Notes: generated from the sequence alone by a model not told the origin. A stretch of 64,000 bases of DNA from Sphingobacteriaceae bacterium GW460-11-11-14-LB5 (GCA_002151545.1 CP021237.1:5828001-5892000); one strand, 5' to 3'. Counted from the stretch's first letter, positions 1 through 8,561 are shown. Made by a program: numbers and translations.

Positions 1-1
1 A

Positions 2-223
2 GAACCAGATCAGGTTAGAGAAGCACCAGCTCCGGTAAAACAACCGAAGTTGCAAACAACTAAACAAGAGTTTGGCAGAGAAGAGCCAGGTATCGAGTTT
101 GGCGATACACGCGAGGCTGTTCCACAACAACCAATCCGTAAGGAAGCAACAGTTGGCAGAAATGAACCATGCCCATGCGGTAGCGGTAAAAAATATAAAA
201 ACTGCCACGGCGCTAATTTATAA
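2..223 (+). CDS. secA: Preprotein translocase subunit SecA, C-terminal end (partial)
   Basis: Only the last 73 codons are in the window; the 5' part lies upstream. The reading frame runs open from base 2 to TAA at 221-223. The end carries the SecA zinc-binding tail, with CPCGSGKKYKNCH giving the C-x-C-x8-C-H pattern that binds Zn and contacts SecB in other bacteria. The preceding stretch rich in Pro, Gln and Glu is the usual flexible linker. SecA is the cytoplasmic ATPase that drives Sec-dependent export. A strong terminator follows at once, so secA is the last gene of its transcript. The SEC-C tail also occurs in other proteins, but the linker and context favour SecA. Confidence 0.9.
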   Translation, partial: EPDQVREAPAPVKQPKLQTTKQEFGREEPGIEFGDTREAVPQQPIRKEATVGRNEPCPCGSGKKYKNCHGANL

Positions 224-245
224 TCAAAATATATCATGCTTTACC

Positions 246-274
246 AAGCCCCAACAAACGTTGGGGCTTTTTTT
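246..274 (+). terminator. Rho-independent terminator after secA
   Basis: A 9-bp perfect stem (AGCCCCAAC at 247-255 pairing with GTTGGGGCT at 260-268) has a 4-nt loop and is followed by a run of T. It lies 23 bp after the secA stop codon. Confidence 0.9.
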
Positions 275-388
275 ATAACTAAATTTTTAATTCTCAAATT
301 AACACCTATATTAGTAACGGTCAGTTCGAAATTGGTAGGCAATTTCATTTCGAGAGGAATCCGGCTTTTTACGTTGACATCTTAACGA

Positions 389-420
389 CTTGATATCAAG
401 ATATATTTTCGGTATTTTTG
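389..420 (+). promoter_or_regulatory. Candidate promoter and operator of the toxin-antitoxin pair
   Basis: A perfect 12-bp palindrome, CTTGATATCAAG (389-400), is followed by TATTTTTG (413-420), which fits the Bacteroidota -7 consensus TAnnTTTG. The TTG inside the palindrome (390-392) lies about 20 bp before the -7 element, where a -33 element is expected. The ATG at 425 is only 4 bp further on, so the message would be nearly leaderless. Toxin-antitoxin operons are commonly repressed by their own product at such palindromes; that role is inferred here. Confidence 0.5.
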
Positions 421-424
421 ATTT

Positions 425-652
425 ATGGAAACAATAACAATAAAAATTCCTGATCAAAACAACTCAGTTGTTAAACAAATGCTAAAAGATTTTGGTGTTA
501 CTATTCTTGAAACTTCAGCAAAAGATAAACACTTAGAATTGTCTCCCGAACAACAACAAGAAATTATTTCATCCCAAGAACAAATTGATAATGGTCTGTT
601 TGTAACACAAGCAGATCTGGATGATGAAATAAATAAATGGCTAAAGAAATAA
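425..652 (+). CDS. Small antitoxin-like protein of a type II toxin-antitoxin pair
   Basis: This 75-residue acidic protein begins METITIKIP, a beta-strand start resembling short DUF2683-like or Bacteroidota antitoxin proteins. Its C-terminal half is rich in Gln, Glu and Asp and ends in an amphipathic segment (DDEINKWLKK) of the sort that wraps a ParE/RelE toxin. The stop overlaps the start of the next gene by 16 bp, so the two are translationally coupled. A palindrome and a promoter-like element sit immediately upstream. No helix-turn-helix is obvious, so DNA binding would be by the N-terminal strand (ribbon-helix-helix-like) or absent. Assignment rests mainly on pairing with the toxin. Confidence 0.65.
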   Translation: METITIKIPDQNNSVVKQMLKDFGVTILETSAKDKHLELSPEQQQEIISSQEQIDNGLFVTQADLDDEINKWLKK

Positions 653-945
653 TCTGGTCTCATAAGGCAAAAATTAAACTTTATTTCATACTTGAATTTT
701 ATGCCAATAGAAATGGGAATAAAAAATATTCTGCTAAACTTTATAAAAGGTTTAATAAAGAAATCAAACTCGTAATTAAGAATCCGAACTTAGGGATTCA
801 GTCCTCAGATCCAAATATTAGGGGTTTGATTATTTTTGATTTTATTATATTTTATGAGGTTAGTGACACTCAAATCATTATTCACACCATTTGGCAAACA
901 CATCAAAACCCAGATAAATTAATTGTTGAAATACCTGCACGCTAA
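637..945 (+). CDS. RelE/ParE-family toxin
   Basis: This 102-residue basic protein shows the ParE/RelE pattern: an N-terminal IIWSHKAKIKLYFILEFY helix, a central basic stretch (residues about 30-50), then the strand GLIIFDFIIFYEV and a final strand IIIHTIWQTHQNP with the usual His/Arg/Gln positions. RelE relatives cut mRNA on the ribosome and ParE relatives poison gyrase; the sequence does not say which applies. It follows the antitoxin with a 16-bp overlap and is ended by its own terminator. The pair is an isolated accessory module between secA and a housekeeping gene. Confidence 0.8.
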   Translation: MAKEIIWSHKAKIKLYFILEFYANRNGNKKYSAKLYKRFNKEIKLVIKNPNLGIQSSDPNIRGLIIFDFIIFYEVSDTQIIIHTIWQTHQNPDKLIVEIPAR

Positions 946-964
946 ACTATTTGCTTAACCCATA

Positions 965-1000
965 AAGAATGCCGATTTTTGCAACGATTTCGGCATTCTT
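965..1000 (+). terminator. Hairpin terminator after the toxin gene
   Basis: An 11-bp perfect stem, AAGAATGCCGA (965-975) with TCGGCATTCTT (990-1000), has a 14-nt loop. The arm ends in CTT followed by GTTGTT, so the U-tract is weak. It lies 20 bp after the toxin stop. Confidence 0.65.
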
Positions 1001-1064
1001 GTTGTTAAGAAGAAAGGAGATGATATTTTATTCATCTGCTCACTAAATGCCGGGGTTTTTACAC

Positions 1065-1508
1065 ATGAAAATAATATTAACTTTTATAAGCTGTTTGTTC
1101 CTTTTTACTACTGCTTTTGCACAAAAAGGAGAGGTAACGGTTATAAAAGATCCTTTAATCGATAGTTTAATTGCTAAACGTTTGGAAGTTTATAAAACTT
1201 CTGGCGAGGTAAAACCCGGAAAACCGATTGTTTCGGCTTATGGTTACCGCGTACAAATTTTTTATGGCTCAGACCGGCGCGAAGTTTTTAGCGAACAAGC
1301 CAGGTTTAAAGGTCTTTATCCTAAATTAAACACCTATCTCGTTTATAAAGAACCCAACTATTATGTGCGCGTGGGCGATTTTAGGACACGGCTGGAAGCA
1401 CAACGCCTCATCAATGAGCTCAGACCAAATTTCCCGACATTGTTTATTTTTAGGGAGAAAATTAATGCACCAAGTTTAGATACCACCACAAGTAATGATC
1501 AAAAATAA
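1065..1508 (+). CDS. Secreted SPOR-domain protein
   Basis: The 147-residue product starts with a signal peptide (MKIILTFISCLFLFTTAFAQ). Residues about 55-130 form a SPOR domain, with GYRVQIFYGSDRREV, then YLVYKEPNYYVRVGDFRTR, the typical RNP-like fold that binds denuded glycan strands of septal peptidoglycan. An ATG 18 bp upstream (1047) would add MPGFLH before the signal peptide; the start at 1065 is preferred because the signal peptide then begins normally. Its end overlaps the start of the next gene by 14 bp. A periplasmic role near the division site is inferred from the domain. Confidence 0.8.
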   Translation: MKIILTFISCLFLFTTAFAQKGEVTVIKDPLIDSLIAKRLEVYKTSGEVKPGKPIVSAYGYRVQIFYGSDRREVFSEQARFKGLYPKLNTYLVYKEPNYYVRVGDFRTRLEAQRLINELRPNFPTLFIFREKINAPSLDTTTSNDQK

Positions 1509-2679
1509 AATCCAAGAACTGGCCAGCAACATTTTTAATGATGTAGTAGGCTATCGTCAACATATCCATGCCAATCCCGAATTATCTTTCAAAGAATTCG
1601 AAACTTCATTGTTCATCAAGGATAAATTAAAAAAATGGGGCATTGAATATACCGACTGTGCCAATACTGGTGTGGTAGGTTTAATTAAAGGTAACCTGCC
1701 CTCCGATCAGGTAATTGCCTTACGTGCGGATATGGATGCTTTACCGATCCATGAAACCAATGATAAACCTTATCGTTCTAAAAACCATGGCGTAATGCAT
1801 GCCTGCGGCCATGATGTGCATACCTCTTCGCTTTTAGGAACAGCACATATTTTAAATCAGCTAAAAGATGAATTTGGAGGGACAATTAAACTGATCTTCC
1901 AGCCAGCCGAAGAATTGTTGCCGGGCGGAGCGAGTATCATGATTAAAGAAGGTGTATTGGAGAATCCAAAGCCTAATGCTATCGTTGGTCAGCATGTAAT
2001 GCCATTAATTGATGCTGGTAAAGTAGGTTTCCGTTCAGGTATTTACATGGCCTCAACCGATGAGTTATATGTTACTGTAACCGGAAAAGGCGGTCATGGT
2101 GCACAACCTCACCAAAATATCGATCCGGTTTTAATCGCATCACATATTATTGTTGCGCTGCAGCAAATTGTTAGCCGTAATGCCGATCCACGTTTACCAT
2201 CCGTTCTATCTTTCGGTAAGGTAATTGCCAACGGGGCGACCAATGTAATTCCAAACGAGGTAAAAATCGAAGGTACATTTAGAACCCTGGATGAAAACTG
2301 GAGAGATGAAGCACACAAACGCATGAAAAAAATGGCCGAAGGAATGGCTGAAAGCATGGGTGGAAGTTGCGATTTTGATATCCACAGAGGTTATCCGTTT
2401 TTAATCAATGAAGAAAAACTAACCGCAAACGCGAGGGCTTTCGCCGAAGATTTTTTAGGCAAAGAAAATGTGGTTGATTTAGATATCTGGATGGCTGCCG
2501 AAGATTTTTCTTTCTACTCGCAGGTAACAGATGCCTGTTTTTATCGTTTAGGTACTGGGAATGCAGCAAAAGATACGCAATATTCGGTACATACCCCACG
2601 ATTTGATATTGATGAAGATGCTTTGAAAATATCCACAGGATTAATGGCTTATATTGCTTTAAAACAACTAGGGAATTAA
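1495..2679 (+). CDS. M20-family amidohydrolase (N-acyl amino acid hydrolase type)
   Basis: This 394-residue protein has the M20D metallopeptidase layout: ADMDALP at residues 79-84, HACGHDVHT at 102-110 with the metal-binding Cys and His residues, and FQPAEE at 136-140 with the catalytic and metal-binding Glu pair. A dimerisation domain follows, with GKGGHGAQPH near residue 200. A C-terminal VHTPRFDIDED supplies the last His ligand. Such enzymes hydrolyse N-acyl amino acids, hippurate or related amides in the cytoplasm; the substrate cannot be read from sequence. It overlaps the SPOR gene by 14 bp, so the two are probably cotranscribed. Confidence 0.88.
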   Translation: MIKNKIQELASNIFNDVVGYRQHIHANPELSFKEFETSLFIKDKLKKWGIEYTDCANTGVVGLIKGNLPSDQVIALRADMDALPIHETNDKPYRSKNHGVMHACGHDVHTSSLLGTAHILNQLKDEFGGTIKLIFQPAEELLPGGASIMIKEGVLENPKPNAIVGQHVMPLIDAGKVGFRSGIYMASTDELYVTVTGKGGHGAQPHQNIDPVLIASHIIVALQQIVSRNADPRLPSVLSFGKVIANGATNVIPNEVKIEGTFRTLDENWRDEAHKRMKKMAEGMAESMGGSCDFDIHRGYPFLINEEKLTANARAFAEDFLGKENVVDLDIWMAAEDFSFYSQVTDACFYRLGTGNAAKDTQYSVHTPRFDIDEDALKISTGLMAYIALKQLGN

Positions 2680-2798
2680 TGATGTAAGGTGGAGGATGTA
2701 AGATGGACAACGGCGTTAAATCGTCCATGAGAGACATCTTACATAACACATTTTCCATTATCCATCGTCTATTTTCCATTTTACCTATTCCATTTTCC
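2680..2798. repeat. Intergenic word-type inverted repeat
   Basis: Between the amidohydrolase and the next start, ATGTAAGATG (2696-2705) is mirrored by CATCTTACAT (2735-2744). It is followed by several copies of TTTTCCAT or TATCCAT. An open frame crosses this DNA but reads as low-complexity sequence upstream of a normal signal peptide. The style matches other intergenic palindromes in the window (15131, 18799, 22303, 28510, 53173). Confidence 0.6.
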
Positions 2799-3740
2799 AT
2801 GAAAAAAGTACTTTTTCTTTTACTGTTAATATCGCTCTTTAATAAAGGTTTTGCTCAGGAAATCAACCGTTTTAATCCTGATACCATTAAAACCATTACG
2901 CTCGATTCGGCAGTAAATATTAAGGCCGAAAAGTTGAATGTCGAAACTTTCATCAGAAAGGTCATGTACGATACTTCTTTTTATCAGTCGTTTAGGGATA
3001 TGAAACGTTATACTTTTATCGCTGAAAACAGGATTTATAGTTATGACAAAAAGAATAAGGTGGATGGAAAAATTTACCGCAAAATCCGCCACAACAACAG
3101 CGGACCTTATAAAATGGAATACCTGGTAAAGCAGGATACCGGTAAGATTTATAAGAAAAACGGTAAATACCAGTTATATACGGTAGAAATGTTCGATTAC
3201 ATTTTTATGAATGCTTACAATACTGACTTTGTACCGAATGCACCAAAACCTGACGGAAAAGGTGGAACAAACGAAAGTTATAAAGACAAACTGAAAACAT
3301 TAATCTTCAATCCCGGTCGTCCGGTAAAAGTTCCTTTCATCGGTAGTAAAACCGAAATATTTTCGGCCAATATGCGCCAGTATTACGATTATGGTTTCAC
3401 CAGTGGCACTTATCTCGATTCTATTCCGGTGTATCGATTCAAGGTTTCAGTTAAGCCTGACCTAAGTAGCTGGACAAAAGATGGTATCATGATCAAAGAG
3501 CTGGTGACCATTTTCGATAAACGGAATTTTAACATTCTGGGCCGTTATGTCGACATGAAATACAGCAATATGCTGTTCGATTTTGATGTACAAATGAATA
3601 TAGAAATGGGCTATTTCGGAGAGGATAAATTACCAACCAAAATTACTTACCAGGGTAACTGGGATTATCCTTTCAAAAAAGAAGAAAGGGCAAGTTTTTT
3701 AATCGTACATAAAGATTATAAACTCGAAAAGGGCAAATAA
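2799..3740 (+). CDS. Secreted protein of unknown function
   Basis: The 313-residue product begins with a clean signal peptide (MKKVLFLLLLISLFNKGFAQ). The mature part is a mixed-charge, Tyr- and Lys-rich beta-type protein without recognised catalytic motif. Its strands (for example FIAENRIYSYDKKNKVDGK and NFNILGRYVDMKY) resemble Bacteroidota periplasmic proteins of outer-membrane lipoprotein carrier shape, but this is only an impression. An upstream in-frame ATG at 2703 lies in repetitive DNA and would bury the signal peptide, so 2799 is chosen. No function is proposed. Confidence 0.7.
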   Translation: MKKVLFLLLLISLFNKGFAQEINRFNPDTIKTITLDSAVNIKAEKLNVETFIRKVMYDTSFYQSFRDMKRYTFIAENRIYSYDKKNKVDGKIYRKIRHNNSGPYKMEYLVKQDTGKIYKKNGKYQLYTVEMFDYIFMNAYNTDFVPNAPKPDGKGGTNESYKDKLKTLIFNPGRPVKVPFIGSKTEIFSANMRQYYDYGFTSGTYLDSIPVYRFKVSVKPDLSSWTKDGIMIKELVTIFDKRNFNILGRYVDMKYSNMLFDFDVQMNIEMGYFGEDKLPTKITYQGNWDYPFKKEERASFLIVHKDYKLEKGK

Positions 3741-3758
3741 GGATTTGAGGCAAGCGGT

Positions 3759-3898
3759 CGTCATCCTGACCTTTAGCGCAGCGGAAAGCTACGCAGTATA
3801 TTTATTCAGGATCTATTTTGCATGAAGATGCTGACCACGTAGTAGCTACAAGGCAATTGAAAACACTATTCTACTTGTAAAATGAATTCAGCATGACG
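3759..3898. repeat. CGTCAT-bounded intergenic repeat, copy 1
   Basis: A 140-bp element begins CGTCATCCTGA and ends TCAGCATGACG, so its ends form a 10/11 terminal inverted repeat. Inside it carries GACCTTTAGCGCAGCGGAA and GATGCTGACCACG. The same order of blocks recurs at 8417-8561. No open reading frame is evident. Confidence 0.75.
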
Positions 3899-3994
3899 AT
3901 CGCGTTGGGATGAGGGGATGAAAATTAATCATTGAGAATAAATATTAATCGAATTCAGGTTATTATCTTTAAACGATTATTTAAACCGATCAAT

Positions 3995-5563
3995 ATGCAA
4001 CTCTTTTCTTCCTTGAAATTTAAAATATCATTTACTTTAGTATTGTTTACGGGTATTCATGTGCATGCACAGGTATTGTCGTCGAAGCAAATCGATAGTG
4101 TGGTAGAAAAAACGCTGAGCACCTTTAACGTTCCAGGGATTGCAGTTTCTGTAATTAAAGACGGTAAAATTATCCACTTAAAGGGTTATGGATTAAGCTC
4201 TATTAAAACCAATAAAAAAGTTGATGAGCATACCCTTTTTGGTGTGGCATCAAACACGAAGGCTTTCACCGCTGCTGCTTTGGGGATGCTGGTTGATGAA
4301 AAGAAAATTACCTGGGACACAAAAGTTACCGATGTAATTCCGGAGTTTAAAATGTACGATGCCTACGTAACCAGCGAATTTACCATCCGCGATCTGCTTA
4401 CACATCGCAGTGGCCTGGGTTTGGGCGCTGGCGATTTAATGATCTGGCCGGATTCGTCAACTGTAGATAAAAAACAGCTGATCCATAACCTCCGTTATTT
4501 AAAACCAGTTTCTTCTTTCCGCACCAAATATGATTACGATAACCTGATGTACATTGTTGCTGGAGAGGTGGTAGCAAGAGTTTCAGGGATTACTTATGAA
4601 GATTTTATTGAGAGCAGGATTATTAAACCATTAGGTATGACCAAAACGGCAGCTTCTTGGTACCGCTTAAAAGACAAATCGAATGTGATTGATGGCCATG
4701 CACCATATCAGGGCAAACTGCTGCCTGTAGGGTTAAGTTTTGGAGAAATCGCAAATGCCGCTGGCGGGATTTACTCGAACGTTACCGATATGAGCAAATG
4801 GGTGATGGCCATGATTAATGGTGGTAAGTATGGCGAAACATTGGATAAGAAATTATTCAGTCCTGCTGTAGCAAGAGAACTTTGGACTCCGCAAACCATT
4901 ATCGCTGGAGGTAATCCGGCTGCTTTCAGTAGTTATGGTTTAGGTTGGTTTTTAAGTAATGTGAATGGCAATTTCCAGGCGACACATACTGGTGGGTTAT
5001 CTGGAATTGTAACACAGGTAACCATTCTTCCCGAAATGAAATTGGGCATTATTGTATTAACCAATCAACAATCGGGTGCGGCATTTAATTCGATCACGAA
5101 TTCGATTAAGGATGGCTACCTGGGTATTAAAGGACAGGATCGGATTAAAACCTATAACGATAACAGACTTAAAAACGAAAAACAGGCTGACGAAATGGTG
5201 AGCAAAGTTTGGAATGATATTGCAGCACAGCAAAAACTGTCGGTCGCAAAGCCAGATGCTAAAAATTATTATGGCACTTTTCATGATGCCTGGTTTGGCG
5301 ATGTAAGCATTAGCGAGGTGAATGGCAAGATGCATTTTCAGGCAAAAAATGCCCCCAAATTAAAAGGTGATATGACTTACTATAAGGGCAACACCTTTAT
5401 TGTAAAATGGTATGATAGAAGTTTAGATGCCGATGCTTTTGTTAATTTTAGTCTAGATAACAATGCTTTGGCAGATGGGTTTAAAATAGAAGCCATTTCG
5501 CCATTAACCGATTTTAGTTTCGATTTTCAGGACCTGGATTTTAAAAGAACCGATAAAAAATAA
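3995..5563 (+). CDS. Serine hydrolase, class C beta-lactamase/esterase family
   Basis: The 522-residue product has a signal peptide ending near HVHAQ. It carries the three motifs of the beta-lactamase/D-Ala-D-Ala peptidase fold: SNTK (SxxK nucleophile motif, residues 86-89), YDN (181-183) and HTGG (from 331) in place of KTG. Residues about 410-520 form a C-terminal beta-rich domain of DUF3471 type. Family members are periplasmic esterases, peptidases or peptide hydrolases rather than true resistance enzymes. A TTG at 3932 would add 21 residues before the signal peptide, so ATG 3995 is chosen. The SGNH hydrolase gene follows after 17 bp, probably in the same operon. Confidence 0.85.
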   Translation: MQLFSSLKFKISFTLVLFTGIHVHAQVLSSKQIDSVVEKTLSTFNVPGIAVSVIKDGKIIHLKGYGLSSIKTNKKVDEHTLFGVASNTKAFTAAALGMLVDEKKITWDTKVTDVIPEFKMYDAYVTSEFTIRDLLTHRSGLGLGAGDLMIWPDSSTVDKKQLIHNLRYLKPVSSFRTKYDYDNLMYIVAGEVVARVSGITYEDFIESRIIKPLGMTKTAASWYRLKDKSNVIDGHAPYQGKLLPVGLSFGEIANAAGGIYSNVTDMSKWVMAMINGGKYGETLDKKLFSPAVARELWTPQTIIAGGNPAAFSSYGLGWFLSNVNGNFQATHTGGLSGIVTQVTILPEMKLGIIVLTNQQSGAAFNSITNSIKDGYLGIKGQDRIKTYNDNRLKNEKQADEMVSKVWNDIAAQQKLSVAKPDAKNYYGTFHDAWFGDVSISEVNGKMHFQAKNAPKLKGDMTYYKGNTFIVKWYDRSLDADAFVNFSLDNNALADGFKIEAISPLTDFSFDFQDLDFKRTDKK

Positions 5564-5580
5564 TACTAATCAATTATACA

Positions 5581-6240
5581 ATGAAAACATTATTTAAAAC
5601 GAGTATTTTACTAAGCTTTTGCTTACTTGCATTAACATCAATGACATTTAAACCAAAACGGATTATCTTCTTTGGCGATTCGATTACCCAACAGGGCCTT
5701 TCTAAAAATGGGTATGTAACCCTGATCAAAAAATCGCTTGATTCTACCAAATACGATGTAATCGGGGCTGGGATAGGCGGCAACAAAGTTTACGATTTAT
5801 ACCTGCGTTTAGAGGATGATGTATTAAATAAGAAGCCTGATTTAGTGGTAATTTATGTCGGTATTAATGATGTCTGGCATAAACAATCATCCCATACCGG
5901 AACCGATTACGATAAATATTTAAAGTTTTACCAGGCTTTAATCAATAAAATTCAGGGTGTGGGCAGTAAGGTGGTATTGGTTACCCCATCGGTTGTTGGG
6001 GAGAAAAAAGATGGTACCAATGAGTTGGATGCCGATTTAAATAAATATGCAGAAGGGATAAGAACATTAGCCGCAAAAAATAATCTTCCTGTATGCGATT
6101 TGAGGAAAATTTTTGCAGAATACGAAGCGAAAAATAATCCCGAAGATAAAGAAAAAGGCATTTTAACCGTTGATAGAGTACACTTAAACGAAACAGGTAA
6201 TAAATTGGTTGCTGATCAGTTATTGCCTTTGGTAAAATAG
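5581..6240 (+). CDS. Secreted SGNH/GDSL hydrolase
   Basis: This 219-residue protein has an N-terminal hydrophobic signal segment and all four SGNH blocks: GDS at 32-34 (nucleophile Ser34), the Gly of GAGIGGN around 62-68, GIND with Asn96, and DRVH with Asp198 and His201. The family covers esterases, lipases and carbohydrate deacetylases; blocks like these resemble rhamnogalacturonan acetylesterase and lysophospholipase L1 relatives. It lies 17 bp after a beta-lactamase-fold hydrolase, and the pair may act on the same extracellular ester or glycan. Confidence 0.88.
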   Translation: MKTLFKTSILLSFCLLALTSMTFKPKRIIFFGDSITQQGLSKNGYVTLIKKSLDSTKYDVIGAGIGGNKVYDLYLRLEDDVLNKKPDLVVIYVGINDVWHKQSSHTGTDYDKYLKFYQALINKIQGVGSKVVLVTPSVVGEKKDGTNELDADLNKYAEGIRTLAAKNNLPVCDLRKIFAEYEAKNNPEDKEKGILTVDRVHLNETGNKLVADQLLPLVK

Positions 6241-6273
6241 TAGGTTTTAAACCGCAGAGTACGCAAAGTATTC

Positions 6274-6318
6274 CACAAAGAACACAAAGAAATTTTCTCT
6301 GTGTTCTTTGTGTTTTTT
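6274..6318 (+). terminator. Hairpin terminator with repeated ACAAAG words
   Basis: CACAAAGAACACA (6274-6286) pairs with TGTGTTCTTTGTG (6300-6312), a 13-bp perfect stem with a 13-nt loop, followed by T6. Outer words AAACC (6248-6252) and GGTT (6334-6337) extend the symmetry. TATCTTTG at 6325-6332 fits a Bacteroidota -7 element and may be the promoter of dnaG, 33 bp before its ATG. Confidence 0.7.
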
Positions 6319-6364
6319 CTCTGTTATCTTTGTGGTTAAATAAGAAGGAAAGAGCTGTGCGTAT

Positions 6365-8344
6365 ATGATCAACCGCGAAACGATAGATAAGATAATGGAT
6401 ACCGCCCGTATTGAGGAGGTAGTTGGGGATTTTGTGCACTTAAAAAAACGCGGAACCAGTTTAATTGGTAATTGCCCTTTTCATGGCGAAAAAACCCCTT
6501 CCTTTCACGTATCCGTAACTAAAGGCATTTACAAGTGTTTTGGTTGTGGTAAAGGAGGCGATTCAGTGCGCTTTATCATGGATCATGAAAAATATTCATA
6601 TCCGGAAGCACTTAAATTTTTAGCCAATAAATACAATATAGAAGTTGAGGAAGCCGAATTAAGCCCTCAGGATGCCGAAGCACAGAGTGCCAAAGAAAGC
6701 CTTTATGTGGTTTCGCAGTATGCCGCTGCATTTTTTGTAAAACAGCTCTGGGAAACCGACGAAGGCCGGGGAATAGGCCTGAGCTATTTTAAAGAACGTG
6801 GTTTTAGAGAAGATATCCTGAAGAAATTCGAGGTAGGTTATTCTCCCGATGTGTGGGATGCCATGACCCAGAGCGCAACTAACGCCGGCCATAAATTAGA
6901 GTTTTTAGAAGCTACCGGATTATCGATCAAAAACGATAACGGAAAAATTTATGATCGCTTTCGGGGTCGGGTAATGTTTCCGATCCATAACTTTACGGGC
7001 AGGATTATTGGTTTTGGTGGTAGAACGCTAAAAACAGATAAAAACGTTCCGAAATATGTAAACTCGCCTGAAAGTGAAATTTATCATAAGTCGAATGTAC
7101 TTTATGGCTTATTTCATGCTAAAAAAGCCATCCGCGATTTGGATAACTGTTACTTGGCAGAAGGTTACGCCGATGTGCTTTCGGTACATCAGGCCGGAAT
7201 AGAAAACGTGGTGGCCTCTTCGGGTACTTCGCTAACGGTAGAGCAAATTAAACTGATCGGGCGTTTTACCCAGAACATTACCATTTTATTTGATGGCGAT
7301 GCTGCGGGGATTAAAGCCTCACTTCGTGGTTTGGATATGATTTTGGAAGAAGGCCTGAACGTGAAAATCGTTTCCTTTCCCGATGGCCACGATCCCGATT
7401 CTTATATGCACCATGTTGGGGCAGGCGCTTTTAAAACTTATCTCGAACAGAACAGAAAAGATTTTATTCTGTATAAGGCGAATGTGCTGCTTAAAGATGC
7501 AGGGAATGATCCGATTAAAAGAGCAGGTATTATCCGCGATATTGTAGAAAGTATTGCCAAAATTCCTGATCCCATTAAGGCTTCTGTTTTTATCCGTGAG
7601 TGTAGCAGCTTACTTGAAATCGATGAGCATATTTTACTGAGCGAACTCAATAAAATGCGTTCGGCTAAGCTTAAGAAAAGTTTTGATAATAATCAGCGGG
7701 CAAATCCATCAGCAAGTCCGAAACCCTATTCTTCTGGTCCGCCGGAGCCGCTTGGTCCACCCGACGATTTATGGGATGATAGCGCAGGCCCGATGGGTCA
7801 CGAGGCACCTGTAGAAGAAAATGAACATCAGGAAAAGGAAATTGTACGTTTGTTACTGGCTTTCGGGCACGAATTTGTAAACTGGGATAAAATTGATGAT
7901 ATGTACATCGGTTCATTCATCATGCAGAACCTGAGTGATGTAGAATTTGATGATCCACTTTGTAAAAGAATTATCGATTATTATAAATCAGAAATCGACA
8001 ACGGCAGATTACCTACATCGAACCATTTTGTTAAACATGAGGATAGGGATATTGCCGATCTGGCCATTACACTTTCAACCTCAGAGTATGCTTTAAGTGA
8101 AAACTGGTTAAATAAACACCTTATTTATGTGAAGGATGAATCGATGAATTTAAAAGCCACTATTTTAGGCGGTATTTTTCACCTTAAAAAACGTAAAGTC
8201 GAAAAGATATTGATGAACCTGTTGAAAGAGATAAAGGAAGAAAAGAACGAGGATAACCAAATGATTTTAATGCAGCGTTATGGCGTAATTAAAGGTGTGG
8301 AAAGGGAAATTTCTAAGTTTCTGGGTTCTGTAATTGTTAAATAA
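6365..8344 (+). CDS. dnaG: DNA primase DnaG
   Basis: The 659-residue protein makes RNA primers for replication. It shows the N-terminal CHC2 zinc ribbon (Cys37, His40, Cys58, Cys61 in NCPFHGEKTPSFHV and YKCFGCGKGGD). The catalytic core follows with the RNAP-like basic block GRVMFPIHNF...IIGFGGR (about 200-220). The TOPRIM motifs are AEGYAD (Glu266) and FDGDAAG (Asp310, Asp312). The C-terminal third is the helicase-interaction domain, preceded by a Pro-rich linker near 455-480. The length is normal for the family. Confidence 0.97.
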   Translation: MINRETIDKIMDTARIEEVVGDFVHLKKRGTSLIGNCPFHGEKTPSFHVSVTKGIYKCFGCGKGGDSVRFIMDHEKYSYPEALKFLANKYNIEVEEAELSPQDAEAQSAKESLYVVSQYAAAFFVKQLWETDEGRGIGLSYFKERGFREDILKKFEVGYSPDVWDAMTQSATNAGHKLEFLEATGLSIKNDNGKIYDRFRGRVMFPIHNFTGRIIGFGGRTLKTDKNVPKYVNSPESEIYHKSNVLYGLFHAKKAIRDLDNCYLAEGYADVLSVHQAGIENVVASSGTSLTVEQIKLIGRFTQNITILFDGDAAGIKASLRGLDMILEEGLNVKIVSFPDGHDPDSYMHHVGAGAFKTYLEQNRKDFILYKANVLLKDAGNDPIKRAGIIRDIVESIAKIPDPIKASVFIRECSSLLEIDEHILLSELNKMRSAKLKKSFDNNQRANPSASPKPYSSGPPEPLGPPDDLWDDSAGPMGHEAPVEENEHQEKEIVRLLLAFGHEFVNWDKIDDMYIGSFIMQNLSDVEFDDPLCKRIIDYYKSEIDNGRLPTSNHFVKHEDRDIADLAITLSTSEYALSENWLNKHLIYVKDESMNLKATILGGIFHLKKRKVEKILMNLLKEIKEEKNEDNQMILMQRYGVIKGVEREISKFLGSVIVK

Positions 8345-8416
8345 TGACGGAATAATTAGTAGCAAGTAATGATCGCTTATCTTTAAGTAATTTTACTTCA
8401 TACGTTACTATAGTAT

Positions 8417-8561
8417 CGTCACCCTGACCTGTAGCGCAGTGGAAAGCTACGAAGTAAATTTATTTCAGGGTCTTAATAGTATGAAAGATGCTGACCACGA
8501 AGTAGCTATTAGACCATTAAAAAACAATAGAAATGGCTAATAAAATAAATTCAGCATGACG
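8417..8561. repeat. CGTCAT-bounded intergenic repeat, copy 2
   Basis: A 145-bp element begins CGTCACCCTGA and ends TCAGCATGACG. It shares internal blocks GACCTGTAGCGCAGTGGAA, AGCTACGAAGTA and GATGCTGACCACGAAGTAG with the element at 3759-3898. It fills most of the 290-bp gap between dnaG and yraN, and nothing else is seen there. Confidence 0.75.

Noticed and set aside
2703..2798. Upstream extension of the secreted-protein gene
   Set aside because: The extension reads low-complexity repeat DNA and would place the signal peptide 32 residues inside the protein.
3995..5563. A true beta-lactamase
   Set aside because: The motifs and the C-terminal extra domain fit esterase or peptidase-type members; resistance is not supported.
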